This document shows, piece after piece, positions 40,807-53,447 of a stretch of 64,000 nucleotides of DNA (position 1 is the stretch's first letter; the number at the start of each line of letters is the position of its first letter). The stretch is taken from assembly GCA_017979445.1 (NCBI GenBank), contig CM030717.1, positions 16,603,288 to 16,667,287 of the forward strand, given 5' to 3'. The DNA is from Akebia trifoliata. Taxonomy: Eukaryota; Streptophyta; Magnoliopsida; Ranunculales; Lardizabalaceae. The translations under genes and the position numbers were made by a program. The notes beneath the pieces were generated by a model, which made no database searches, was not told the origin of the DNA, and saw only the letters and a program-made list of their open reading frames with translations.

Positions 40807-40999
40807 TCAACCACAATAAATCTGGCAATCCTATATTCCATTTATAATCACTCTTTGTAATACAAATTTCAACCTAGAAAATATGCTCATGTCAGATGTT
40901 TCATTAAAGTAGACACCAGAACCGAGAATGGCAGACAAATATGTTGCAGCTCAGACATAAGCAAACAGCAAAATCAAACAAGCATAAATGAGTTCTGAC

Positions 41000-41131
41000 C
41001 TGCTCATACAAAACCTCAATCTGTTGAGCCTGTTGTAGAACATGCGTGGACATGAGGTGATTTAGTGCAGACATTTCAACCATCTTAGTTTCTGTTTCTT
41101 GAACAGCATCAAGAACACTAGTCAGCTCTAC
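41000..41131 (-). CDS. SYP81: SYP81-like syntaxin, SNARE-motif exon
   Basis: A 132-bp exon of 44 codons: acceptor gtgcag before 41131, donor GT at 40999-40998. It encodes VELTSVLDAV, VQETETKMVEMSALNHLMST and QQAQQIEVLYEQ, the central Qa-SNARE helix of SYP81 (ER-resident syntaxin, retrograde Golgi-ER fusion). The reading frame and splice sites are intact. The next exon is at 27242, about 13,757 bp away. Confidence 0.88.
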
Positions 41132-41240
41132 CTGCACAATTGCATTGACAAGAAATTTCAATTTTACCCAGAATCACATGGACTAAGAAATAGAGAAATA
41201 GAGAAATATGAGAACCTTGACCCAAGAATATCCAGATCAC

Positions 41241-41483
41241 CCAAAGAGCACATGTTTCATCATCCAAGAGTTGCTGCTGGGATCTAAGTGGTTCTAGTGG
41301 AATTTGATCGGGTTCGTGAAGCTCCGAATGATTAGATTTAGCGACATCCAGAGAGTTTGAATTGACCACCCGATGCACCTTTCTTCTCAGTATTGCTCTA
41401 TTAATGGCATCCTGGAAGCGTACAGCCCTTAACTGATCAAACTGATCTGTGACTGAATGTAGCCTTTCACTTAGAATCAAAAC
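41241..41483 (-). CDS. SYP81: SYP81-like syntaxin, exon upstream of the SNARE motif
   Basis: An 81-codon exon: acceptor ctacag before 41483, donor GTGATC after 41241. It encodes VLI, LSERLHSVTDQFDQLRAVRF, QDAINRAILRRKVHRV and ends DDETCALW, where family members have ...RALQ before VELTS. Frame intact. Earlier exons (N-terminal Habc region) are not found up to the gap at 48013; they may lie further right or be lost. Confidence 0.88.
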
Positions 41484-41844
41484 CTGTAGTTCATCAAAGC
41501 AGTAGGTTAGGGGGAAAATTTCTGCATATAAACTTGTAAAACACTTATGCTTTAGGAAAATGACCTAGAGAACACACTACTTATATTATTCTCAATGCAC
41601 CATGAAAATCTGGCTCCATAATTAATCCAAAAATGAACAAAAAATGGACAAGGTTGGAAATAGTAAAGATTCCATTGATATAGAAGGCTGTGAACAAGAG
41701 GATGGTAGGGGGACTCCTTGACCGCTCAGTGATTGTACACGGAGACAGAGAGGAGCATGGTTTAAAATATCATACCATTTCGGAATGCATTGAACAATAT
41801 GTATTGTTATTAGAAAATTCTGATGTGAAACATGCTTAGTCAAA
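41484..41844. other. SYP81 intron or flank up to the hAT insertion
   Basis: About 360 bp of AT-rich DNA. No exon is recognised. Confidence 0.45.
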
Positions 41845-42599
41845 GTTTTAATCAATGTTGTCAAAAGTGATCACATATGCAAAATCTGATGGAACAATCG
41901 CATATACCATGCGAAAAAAATAGGTGGCTGCTATGTATGCAATGGCACAATGGAAATATGCGATCGCATAGAGCATATGCGATGCATATGTGTCCAACAG
42001 CTAAAAAAGTAGCCAATGGAAAGCAATTTTATTTTTATTTTTATTTTTATTTTTTTTGCCTTCTTATTTACTTATAAATACTCCACTCTTGCATCCCTCA
42101 TTTGCACTACTTCAAACACAACATCCATTGAACATTCTACAAGTCTAAGCATCAAAATCATCAAGTTAATTCAAAATCAAGAAGCAAGATCAAATCTATT
42201 TCTCCAATCTCCAATCCATTTCTCCTCTCTCTATTCTTTGTTTCTCATTTTCCTTAGAAATCTCTATTCTAGTCCCCACTTTTTTTTTATTCATCCAAAT
42301 TCAAGAATCAAGAGCAAGCAAGACTCCAAGTTTCAACTTCCAAGAATCAAGGACTCAAGGTCAAAGTCAAGACTCATCACTCAACTCTCAAGAATCAATC
42401 AAGATTCTCCAAGTTTTAAAAATCAAGATCAAGATCAAGAATTCAAGATTCAAGATCAAGATTAAAGAATCATCAACCATTATTCATTCAAGAAGATCAA
42501 ATACCAAGATTCAAGAATTAACAAGCTTGGAGCCTTGGACTTGAGGTATTTATAAAATTATTTCACTTAGTACTTAGTAGTTACCTTTTTGTTTGACAT

Positions 42600-43370
42600 T
42601 TGAAGAATATGGCTTCTTCATTGGCCAACTCCTCCCTAAGGCCCCAATCGAATGACCCCGGTTGGAAATACGGTCATCATCGTAGTGCCACCGAAAAAAA
42701 CCAAGTGGTGAGTGAATCACATGGCTACATAAGCCAAGGAGGAATCACACACCATAAGCAACACCTTGCTCACATGTCAGGATCAAATGCTGGGGCACGC
42801 CCAAAAGTTAGTCCCGAAATCAAACGGAAAATAATGGAATTTCTAGACAAGACCTCTAGGAAAAAAAGAGATGATGTCGTCATATTAGAATATTACATGG
42901 AGGGTGGAGGTAGTGGTGGGATTGATGAGAACGATGATGATGACATTTATGTACATGAACATGATACTCCCCCAATGACCACATCGATTAGGAGTTCTAG
43001 ACCACCTATTGCACCAACAAGAACATCTAAACAAGCTTGTGGTGGAGATCCACTAGATAGATAGTGTAGGCCACATCCCGAAAATGTGATTACCCAAAGA
43101 GAAAAGGGAAAAGGCCCCACACAAACCACAATCGAGAACCGTGTAATGGATAGAAAAACTACTATCCAATACATAGAAAAATGGCATTACCAAGCAAGTA
43201 TTGCTTTTAATACTGTTAAATTGAAAAGTTTTAAGGTCATGGTTGAGGTTATTGGACAATTTGGACTAGGATTTACGGCACCATCTTACCATGAAATTAG
43301 AGAGCCCTATCTAAAAAAAGTAGAGTTCACTCAAGGTTTCCTCAATGAATATTGAGAGAAACGGAAGACC
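42600..43370 (+). pseudogene. hAT transposase N-terminal part (BED-type finger region)
   Basis: Open pieces 42600-43064 and 43086-43355. DPGWKYGHHRS, HGYISQGGITHHKQHLAHMS and PEIKRKIMEF match the BED zinc finger region of plant hAT proteins, but the CxxC cysteines before GYIS read as Ser/His, so the finger would not bind zinc. The part up to NEY (43355) matches the segment before DUF659. Confidence 0.82.
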
Positions 43371-44140
43371 TATGAGTGTACTTTAATGGTCGATGGATGG
43401 ACTGATAGATCTAACCAAACATTAATTAACTTTTTAGTTAATTGTCCGACTGGAACTATGTTCCTTAAATCTGTCGATGCATCGACCTATTCCCACACAG
43501 CCGAATATCTTTTTAAATTACTAGATAGTGTAATTGATGAAATCGGAGAAGAAAATGTTGTCCAAGTGGTCACGGATAATGTAACTGCGTATGTGGTTGT
43601 GGGTTGCTTGTTAATGAACAAGAGACCTTGTTTGTATTGGTCGCCTTGTGCGGCACATTGTATTGATCTTATTTTAGAATACATGGGTAAATTACATACT
43701 AAAATTATTGTTATTAGAAAAGTTATTGTTTTCATGTATAAGCATGCTTTATTGTTGCAAAGAATGAGAAAAAATATTGGTGAAAACTTACTTAGATCGG
43801 CTATTACCCGATTTGCAACAGCTTTTTTGACACTACAAAGCTTGTATGGAAAGAAAAGTAAACTTAAAAGCTTTGCAGTGTCAGTCGGTTGGAATAATGG
43901 GCTTTGGTCAAAAAAGAATGAAAGAAAACTAATTGTCCAAATCATTCTTTCTCAAGACTTTTGGACTAATGTTTGTAAAACCTTAAGAAATGCCAAACCA
44001 CTAATTAATATCCTAAGATTGGTGGATGGTGATGAAAAACTACCAATGGGTTACATTTATGATTATATGGAAAAGGCTAAATTTAAAAAATGGAAAATCA
44101 TGCATTTAAATAAAGGAATTATAAGTTTGTAATTGACATT
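43371..44140 (+). pseudogene. hAT transposase catalytic region (DUF659-like and RNase H fold)
   Basis: The open frame 43386-44132 includes VDGWTDRSNQTLINFLVNCP, FLKSVDAS, VVQVVTDNVTAY and SPCAAHCIDLILE. These contain the Asp of DGWTD and the Asp of TDN that act in hAT catalysis. It is preceded by one in-frame stop (43353-43355) and followed by a frameshift near 44100. Confidence 0.88.
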
Positions 44141-45140
44141 ATAAACAAAAGATGTGGGAATCAAATGTCGTATGCCTTGTATTCGGCTATGTACATTCTC
44201 AATCCAATTGTGTGTTTTCAAACCACTGATCATGATGAAGCAGATTCGACACACATGATTGGGTTCCTTGATGTTTTCGAAAGAATGATTCCAACAAGAG
44301 AGGAATAAGAAAAGATATCATCACAATTGGATCGATACAAGAACAATAAAAGAATCTTCGGGAGGGAGATATTAAATATTTAATGGTTTCTTATTTTATT
44401 TAAATTCATTCAAGTTATTAAGTGTTCAAATTCAAATTACTAAAATATTTTTGAATAAATATATAACTAATTGGTGGGCATAACATAGAGTGTATCCAAT
44501 TTCAAATGATCCAGGTTTGAAGAAATTGGCCGTACGAATTCTTGGCCTAACGGTGTTCTACATCCGAATGCGAGCGCTATTAGAGTACATTCAAGATGGT
44601 AAATTGTAATATTCTTACTTTACATATTTTGAATTTTAAAAATAATAAAATAAATTCTTAGTTCTTTTTTACTTTATATATTTCGAATTTTAAACATTTT
44701 AATTGGTATGTTTATTTGAATTGAAATAACATATTTCACACCAAGAAGAGGAATCGACTTGAGCAAAAAAAGCTCAATGACTTGGTCTTCGTGCAATACA
44801 ATTAAAAATTACGTGAAAGATTCTTATAGAGGAAAGAGCAACTGGGGTTCTACGACCCCATCTCCCTTTGAGCTTAATGGAGATCATCCATGGATTTCTA
44901 ATGCAATGGATGAGCCAATGGTTCGAAGGAGAAAATCTCACTTGGGCACAAATTGATGAAGCTACTGTTGCAACCGACACCCAGGGAGGCCTCAAGCCAA
45001 AGAAGAAGAGGTGGCCGATCGAGTCAACAACTACTTAATGAAGAAGAGGAAGATGAAGGTCAAGAGCATTGGATGTGGATGAAGTTTTGGAGATCAGATA
45101 AAGATGAAACTGAAAAAGATGAAGAATATACGTAGAGAAG
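44141..45140 (+). pseudogene. hAT transposase C-terminal (dimerisation) region, decayed
   Basis: Scattered blocks in different frames: INKRW (about 44140), NWWA and LKKLAVRILGLT (44470-44560), then HTKKRNRLEQKKLNDLVFVQ (44735-44800), the hAT C-terminal dimerisation motif. An AT-rich stretch at 44600-44730 looks like an intron. An acidic tail (EDEGQEHW) follows. Confidence 0.8.
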
Positions 45141-45541
45141 GTGATGATTCGAACGACGATGGATGGGGTGGGAGTGACGACAATAACGATTGGTGGTAAC
45201 ATTGAAGATGTACCACAATGGATTTTGGATGGTTGTGTGGAGTATATGGTGGGTTATCATCAAAATTAGTTCTTCACTTGAATATTTTCTAATTTTTGTG
45301 TATGACTTGTATTAGATATTTTTTATTTGGATTGATGCTTAATTCTTATGTTTTTTGGTTTTATATGTAATTTTGTACAATATTTCTAAATTAATCAATA
45401 TCTATTTTTGTGTTTTTTTTAATTTTTTCTGATTTTTTAAAAAAAAATTTCTTATTTTTTAAGCATTTTTTAAAGTTGTTGCATATGCCATCGCATATGC
45501 GACCTGGTATGGTATATGCTATTTGAAACATTGGTTCTAAT

Positions 45542-48012
45542 GAATTATTCGGTCAGTGCCAACTTGTCTTGAAATGTTTCAGTGTATTGCCGTTTGTATC
45601 GGAGTGTTTAGGCTGAAACATTAACAATTAACAAGGACTGGAACACAACGAGACCAAATAAAAAAAGAGAGGACATGTTAGAAAGAGTGACTATTTATGA
45701 GGGAACTATATAACGGTTCTCCTCCACTTTCGATGAATATTTGAAACCCCATGTTTTCAAACTGATAACATACCTCTGAACCTCGTCTTCTCTAAGGGAC
45801 AATCACAATGAACTAATTGTCCTTGTCTTCAACCTCCTCCCAAAATCCCTTGATTTTCTCTCCAAAACCCATTATATGCAACCTCTAGGGGTAAAATATT
45901 AACACCCTCTCTTAACCTTGAGACTCCATCTTCTTCAACCTTAAGAACAAGATAGATTTTAGGAGAAAAATGACGGAATAGATGCGTATTGTGGTGAAAA
46001 TTACGATATATTTGATAAAAAATAGTTGTAAAGTCATTATATATACTTAAATGTTGATTTTTATGAATGTTAAGGGCATGATTAAAAAAAAATTGAATGT
46101 TTCGTTTCGGTTTTCGAATGTTTCGTTCCATTTCGTATGTTTTTTCCATGATTGAAACATTCCTCCAAAACGAAATCTTAAACCTTGCATAGGATTCCTT
46201 AACCATGGAAAATGCCAATGTGTGACACCTGATTCTACTCGAGGTCATGCTGGACTCCTTGACAGGAAGAATTACTCCATTAAGTAGTTAGAGAGGGGGA
46301 GCTAAAATATCAAAATGACAAATAACCTTAGCAACACAGTCTCATACAACGTCAAAAATGGCAACCAGGCTTCTTCTCCCTCCATTAAAATGGTTTATAC
46401 CCAAACCCTTAAACCTAAGCAAAAGCAATCTGAGCCATGGAATCCCATAAAGAGATCTCAACCACTCAAGTCCTTGAGGAATTGCAAACACACCCTAAAA
46501 GGAACAACACAAATTGCCCATTAAAAAAGTCTTCATCCTCCAAATCACCCCTGAGGGGACTTCAATGATTGACCACCCTTGTTGCGGAATAAATATGTTT
46601 GAAACTGTCCAAAGCACATGTTCCCTTCTATGCTCATAGGCGAAGGTGATCATCAAATGCTAATAGATGTTATTCTTTTTCCCTTCAAATATCCCAACTA
46701 GATGACATGAGGTTTCTAACCAAGCATCCCCTTTTCTCTTTTATCTTATTTATCATGTGAAATTATTAAGAAGAAAATTTAAAGTCCAAATCAAGGGAAA
46801 GTACAAATTGGACATACTCCCAAATTACTGAGTATCAGGGAAATACTATAATTTTCCAGCTTATTATTAGCTCTGGTCTGTCTACTAGATGAATAATGTG
46901 TGGGATGTGGCTCATTTCAAAGGTGCAATGGTGGAAATCCATCTCATGAAAAAAAAAGGACAATGTCCACCTAGGACAGAGGACTACCCCTTGACCCACC
47001 ATATAGCCGGCATGGATTCCCCACCCAAAAAAGAACCTCAAGGGACTGAATTATTTTGTACAGAGTGAGCAAAACCCTTCAGACAATACTTGCAATAATG
47101 GTGTCCTAAATTCTATAGAGTCACCACTGAAGCCTACTAAATGAATCCTTCCATCTCGAACCATAATAACTTTGTTGCTGCCACTGAGTTTTGACCCATA
47201 TTTTGTTGCTCCTGTTAAAATTGAGTTGGAAATTTTTTTCTTGGAGGATCCATCCAAATACTACAAGGTCTAATTGGAGAAAAGTTCTAGTGCGAACCAA
47301 TCCAAATCAGGGTGCCATGGATGGTAACACTCATCGCAACAACAAGAACATCCTCAACCCCATACAAGTAATGCAACAAAAACAATTCTTCAAATTTCTA
47401 TGTGGCTGCCAAATGCCAATGTAGGTAACTTTCGACGCCTTCCAAACAGGGAGATCAACTTCGATAGGTATGTGCCAAGTACATAATGATCCTCATCATG
47501 CTCAGAAAGCATGAATGGAAAGGATCTGTGAGGAGTTGAATCAGATTCTTCACTTCCCTAAATGCTTTAAAAAGCTTACACACCTAAAAATGCAAGAAGA
47601 GCATCATTCATGCCAGCAACCTGACCGAAAAGAAGTAAGCTAAGAAGTGAGTGCAAGGGCTGTAAAACAGTCTTCCATCCCATGTAATTATAATAAGCTG
47701 CAACTCATCTTTTTAAGGGAATGCAACCTACTTTATTGCTCTGCAGGTTTTGAGGCTTGAAGACTTGAAAAACCCCCATGCACTACATCTACTAATCAGT
47801 ACTCCAAGCCAACAAAAATTCAAGTAATCCTACATTAAATATGAAAGGCGGCGGTAGATGCAGATCTTTGGTATCATAGACGAGATCAGGCACACAGCTT
47901 CTCCAACAATATATGCAGCTGTTATTTATGAGACCATCTTTTTTTTTATTATTTATAAGTATAAAATATATTGAAGAAAGCAGAGGAACAAAATACAGAA
48001 GAGAAGGCTGAA
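45542..48012. other. Unassigned stretch up to the N gap
   Basis: About 2.5 kb with no protein family recognised on either strand. An imperfect inverted repeat of gtttcgttc / gaaacg motifs lies at 46100-46180. Expected SYP81 N-terminal exons were looked for on the minus strand and not found. Confidence 0.4.
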
Positions 48013-48112
48013 NNNNNNNNNNNNNNNNNNNNNNNNNNNNNNNNNNNNNNNNNNNNNNNNNNNNNNNNNNNNNNNNNNNNNNNNNNNNNNNNNNNNNNNN
48101 NNNNNNNNNNNN
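48013..48112. other. Assembly gap (100 N)
   Basis: Exactly 100 N, the usual placeholder for a gap of unknown size. Open frames crossing it are artefacts. Confidence 0.99.
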
Positions 48113-48289
48113 ATACTGCTTTATTATCAGTTATCTGTAGCTTTGACAGAATTTTCGATCTTAACAAAGATGTTTACATGTATATTAATTTTGGGTTATT
48201 TAATTTAATTTGGAATTTGTTTTATGATTTTCTTTTTTGATTTTGTTTATTATTATTTTGTTCATTGTGATTCGTGAATTAGAAGACCG
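48113..48289. other. AT-rich stretch right of the gap
   Basis: No gene recognised. Confidence 0.4.
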
Positions 48290-48509
48290 TGTTATTGTTT
48301 GTTAAACCTTCAAATTCGACGGTCATACTCTATGGATTTTTTTTTTTTTTTTTTTTAAGCCATTCTCTAATAATTTGATAGTCCAGGGCCGTCAAAAAAA
48401 AATTTCTACAAGAGAATATTTGACGGGCATATTTGACGGGAGGGTCCGTCAAATTTCTCAAAATTTGACGGGCTAAGACCGTCAAATATGGGCCTTTTTC
48501 ACATAGTGT
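48290..48509. mobile_element. CACTA-type transposon right end, copy 1
   Basis: It ends tttttcacatagtg, the TAGTG complement of CACTA. The subterminal region has about six copies of tttgacgg / ccgtcaaa in both orientations (48390-48500), as expected of transposase-binding motifs of En/Spm elements. The upstream part has a long T run. A diverged second copy is at 51125-51324. Confidence 0.68.
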
Positions 48510-51124
48510 TTGATTGCTTCATTATATATTCCAATGGTATATTTACTTGATACTAATTTTTATTGACTCATTTATCGTCTTCTAGGATTTTTACATTATT
48601 TTATATTATTTAATTAGTAATTATTAGTTTTTTTTTTTCTTTTTAGGTAAACTTCTTTAACCTTGCCAATGAAAAAAATTAAACTTTTTTACATTGCCGG
48701 TCCCAAGCCCGGATAAAGAAGAGAAAATGATGATCCAACAACTTCTTATAATAGGCCATCAATAGGTATGTTTTTGAGTTACTAACACTATTTTCTCTCA
48801 TTTTTATTTTTGTTTTATACTTCATTATTAAAAAATGTTTGTGTATTGTCTGCAGATTACATATATGCCTGTTTTACTTTTAATTGTTGCTATATATATA
48901 AAGTTGTATATCTCATTCCTATACTCATATAGTATGATTTTTCTATGAAGCTCTCCGGAATTTCCTACTTGTCTTAGAGTTGTTTTAAGAAAATTTTATC
49001 ATAGTAGTAATTTCTTCCAAGAGGTAAATTCACACAAAAGTAGTGGTATCTCTCGCTAAATTTCCTATTTCACCTTTAATTTGCATCAACCAACTTTCCT
49101 TTCTTTAACCCATGTTTCCTCTTGCTGCAACTATTGACTAGGATGTGGCCCATATCACTTATGAAATCTTGTGATTTATAATGTCATACAAAATTAATTT
49201 TGAGTTTAGTTTGTATGGTAGAACACTTGCACATAATTTGATCACCATAAATGCAACTGTTAACCATCTTATTAGCTAAACTTCATCCATTACATGAATT
49301 TGAACATATGTATAAACTATAAACACGAAAACTATTGATTTAGATTTCTATGGATTTGTCTTGTCCTTTGTGGATCTATAATTGTTCCTATATGCATTAG
49401 AGTTTCAACTAATTTATGGTGTAAATCAACCATGGCGTTTTGATTTTGTAGGAAGGAGTAATGTTACGGTACATTACTAACATTCATTGAGTTGCACACT
49501 AAAATTATCATCATCATCTTCCACCTAAAAGCATTAGAAATTTCGCCACCAAATTTTTTGCCCCATCGTCTTTGGTTATTTTTTAAACGTATTCCATTAA
49601 TCTCTAGTAGATTTGCATTGAGCATGTATGAAGCCATTCAAAATATAATTGTGGCACAAATGGTATTGATGTTTCCAAATGTCAAATACTTTCAAAATGA
49701 ATTATAGTCATTTCTATATAGAGCAGTTTCTATAGGTGTCTTTCTGTGTTATCTTATATCACGAACTTTTAGAAGAGTCCCATAGTCCTATTTATTACTA
49801 AACTGTTTCAATTTTTTTATTTTTTTTATTTTTTAAAATAGATGGACATGCTGTTCAAATGTGTATGAATCATGTACTACATGAAGTTGTAAACTTGCCT
49901 AACTCAAGGTATTCTTCCACAACCACATGATACAATCTTTCATGCAAGAGCAACGATGATCAAGTCAATATTAGATTTTGAAAAATCTAGATTATTTTTA
50001 TTAGAATATACATAACTAGTCTTACATTCATGACGAATTTAAAGACTTTCAATCTTCTTGATTATATCACTTTTGTACTTCTCACTTACTTACATCTTTG
50101 CTTATCTGATGTACAAAGTCTCCTAGTTTTTTTGTTTATGCACACATGTCAATTATGCAAATTAATGATTATTTAGTTTAATTCTTTGGATCACATATTC
50201 ATCTTTGCATTAGGTAATAGCTCTATCGGACCATACACACTACTACCCTTGACACTTTTTGATTGTGTTTATTTTCTTACGATGTCGACCTACTATTTCC
50301 CACCCGTAAAAAGAATCTGTTGCCTACTCTATTACAACTTTTGATGCTTGGTTTGAATTGGCTTAAACATGTTGGTTTGACCATCTTACTCATAAATGAA
50401 CACTTAAAATAGTTCAATTTCTCATTTTTGATGATTCTTACACTCCCAACATAGATCCATTAAAGCACTTTAGGCCACTCCCAACATAGAACCATGTTCT
50501 AACACTTTCGGTAACTAAGTTTTAAACTAGCTACTATTGGCATCTGCTTTGTATATTTTCTAAGTATTGAGTAATGAACATTAGTTGTGGCATATCAAAA
50601 TAACTGGTTCTTATGTTGGTGGGTTATGGTTGTTTATAGCCGTTCTTTATTAGTAAAGGACTGCTCGATTCCAACTAACCAAGTTAGTCTAGAATTGGTT
50701 TTCTATCGACTTGTTTTTCGATTTGCTATTAACATTCATAAATATACAGTTCCTGAAGATCTTAATAGTATCTTGCCTTCATATAATATTTCTTATTTTT
50801 TAACATTTGTAAATAAAGGTTAGTTATGTTCTTCTGTTACTTTGGGTTGATATCTTGATGTACAAAACCTTTTCCGTGTAGGTACGAAAATGCTATTAGG
50901 ATTTCTTTGAGAACAGTGACAATATAGGGGGAATCCAAACCTCGAAGAAAATGAGATGACACAATAGAACGGAGAGAGCTAGAAAAGATCAAAGGCATCA
51001 TGACCATTTGCTCCTAATTGTGTTTTATTTCTAAGTAATTATGTGATGTAATTTCATTTGTAAGTGTCAAATTACTTCAATTAGAGCTTGTTTACTAATG
51101 GAATTTCAATATATAATATGAATT
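48510..51124. other. AT-rich stretch between two CACTA-type ends
   Basis: About 2.6 kb. No transposase or other family recognised on either strand. It could be interior of the CACTA-like element whose right end is at 51324, or host DNA. Confidence 0.4.
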
Positions 51125-51324
51125 CGACGGCCATACTATATGAATTTTTTATTTTATTTTTTTGAAGCTCATTCTCCAATAATTTGATAGTTCAGGACTG
51201 TTAAAAAAATTATAAAAGAAAATATTTGATGGGCATATTTAACGGGATGGTCCGTCAAATTTTGAGAAATTTGACGGGATAAGACTGTTAAATATGGGCT
51301 TTTTTCACATAATGTTGCGAGACC
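51125..51324. mobile_element. CACTA-type transposon right end, copy 2 (diverged)
   Basis: Directly repeats 48290-48509: gaattcgacggccatactat, caataatttgatag, catatttaacgggatggtcc and ttttttcacataatg, so the terminal TAGTG has become TAATG. It abuts the truncated LTR at 51327. Confidence 0.62.
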
Positions 51325-51326
51325 AT

Positions 51327-53447
51327 TTATTCGATTCAAGCTGACCATTTGACGAGACTATAAGTAATGGGTCTCTTTTCGATGTGTCAAAACATTCCAT
51401 TACTATAGATTGTTAATAATCACTGACTAATCATCTTGATCTATGCCTATCAGGCGTACATGTGACTCCCAAAATAATAAATTTCATTTGTATGTGACCA
51501 CCTCTATATTACAAGTTCCTTGGTAAAGATAGAGATGAATAAACTTGATTTCCAGTTGTAACTCCACTTTTATACGCGTCTCACACCACGTATGAGTTTG
51601 ATTATTCCTACCGTATATCCCAGGATAGTATATCACTCCTGATGATATGATAGACTATCCCTTCAAGCATTCACAAGCTCTTTAACAGTTCACAAATAAC
51701 TACATATACATGTCATTTCTTTTCTTTGAAAATAAATGAGAAATTTACTTTAAAAATAAATAAAAAATTAATATTACAGAATTGTGAATGGATATCCAGT
51801 TTCTTATCATGCAACTGTGGCCACGCGACCTAAAATAAATAACAAAATGGAAATATAAACTGCGCCTTGCACCACAGAAAGTAACTAAACATACAACTAA
51901 AATCATTATCCCTGGATATCTGTTCACTAACCTACACATAACATTACAATGTAAAATGCAGACATCACCCCTCAGGTGTGATTTTTATATTTTACCGTTT
52001 CATCTCTTTTTTCCTTTTTTTCGATTCTTGCATTTTTCACTTTTTCAAGCACATCATTTATTTTTTGATATTCATTCACTCAATATGAGTTTATTAAATA
52101 TTAAATTTTTTTTTAGACTTTGAAATTCATTTTTATCATTGAAATTAAAATTATAAAATTTAAATAAAAAATGGGATCCGAGTAGTGCACATAACCCAAT
52201 TAGTGAAACTAACCTAGTGAAATTTCCTAGCCACGTATAATTTTTTATAAAATACAATTAAACACATCAAATATAAAAGTCCAGGAGTGAATTTGAAATT
52301 ATAAAAAGAAATCTGTATTTTTAAAACACATAATAAATTTTTGTTAAAATCCTAAATGCAATTTTCACAATCTACGATTACCAATAAAAATTAAGCGTTC
52401 CTACCAATCTCTATGCGATAGAATTGAAGTATGTGCATGAAAATTAAGATGATTGGCATGAAAATCGAAGTAGATCGGATGTCGAGATGGTTGATTTTTA
52501 AATCGGACCCGGTGGTTTTGAAGATCTCGATGCCATTATTTTTTCTCTCTTCTATGATGGAGGACGGTTTGACCTCAAAATAGTAGAAATCTGAGGTTGA
52601 ACGTTCAAAATTCCTATTATATTTTCAACAGATTTTCGATGAAACGGGAAGAAACAAAAGAGGAAAGAAAATTAGTGGATTTTGTAGAGATCGATGTTGT
52701 GGACATTTTTTCCTTCTTTGTCGGAAGTTGACGACAACCAATTCGCGGTGAATCTAAGGTTGAAAGTTGAAAAAAAAATTAAATTTTTTTTACAAAGACT
52801 CTTTTCTTATTTTTATGCATTGAAAGAGAAGATTAATAGTGATTTTCATTTTAAAAACTATTTATATAAGTTGCGAGACGAAATCGATACTTTACATATT
52901 GTTTCGTTTGACAATATCTTGACTATCCAAACTCCAAAAGTGACGAGTGAGTACTTTATTTTATATAATTTTTTGTTCTGGATCTAATGGTGTGGTCAAA
53001 TTCTATAAATTTTATCTCTAACAAAAATTTACTTTTTCGACTCGATGTGACCCTAAAATTGACGTCATTTTTGTTGTAGATGATAATTCGACTTTTGGAT
53101 TCCAAAAATGACGAGTAAATAGTTCATTTTATATAATTTTTTATTACAAAACCAATTGTGTGATCAAGTTTTAAAAATTCTTACTCTAGTAAAAAGTCAT
53201 TATTTTAACCTAGTTTGACTTGAAAATCGAGGATTTTTCACCTTTTCTATTTTGACTCGTATTTGAGCTTGCTTACAAGTTAAAGTAAGTTTTTTTGAAC
53301 ATTTTGAATCCAATGGTGAAGTCAGATTTTATTAAAAATGATAAGAAAAATCTTAAATTTTTATCTTAAGTCTCACATGCAGAATTTTCTCAAAATTTCA
53401 CTATTTATATTTTCTCAAGATATGAATAAAAAACTCAGGATTGTACA
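51327..53447 (-). mobile_element. Partial inverted copy of the 15.5-18.7-kb LTR family
   Basis: The reverse complement matches about 15482-17795 of the plus-strand solo LTR along its length: the LTR start at 53447 (diverged), the block corresponding to gatatccagttt / aaactggatatc (51792 versus 17310), and the block with catgtgactcc / gaatcacatg. The LTR 3' part, about 0.9 kb, is missing at the 51327 side. Divergence is high, so this is an old copy. Confidence 0.82.

Larger units (their letters stand above)
41853..45533 (+). mobile_element. hAT (Ac-like) DNA transposon with TIRs and 8-bp TSD
   Basis: The left end reads caatgttgtcaaaagtga, the right end (reversed) caatgtttcaaatagcat. The 8-bp flanks are GTTTTAAT (41845-41852) and GTTCTAAT (45534-45541), 7/8 identical. 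Subterminal regions are rich in catatgcgatcgcatatgc-like motifs at both ends. The interior encodes a decayed hAT transposase in several frames. Size 3681 bp. Confidence 0.9.

Noticed and set aside
47949..48240. Open frames spanning the gap
   Set aside because: They run through 100 N and are meaningless.
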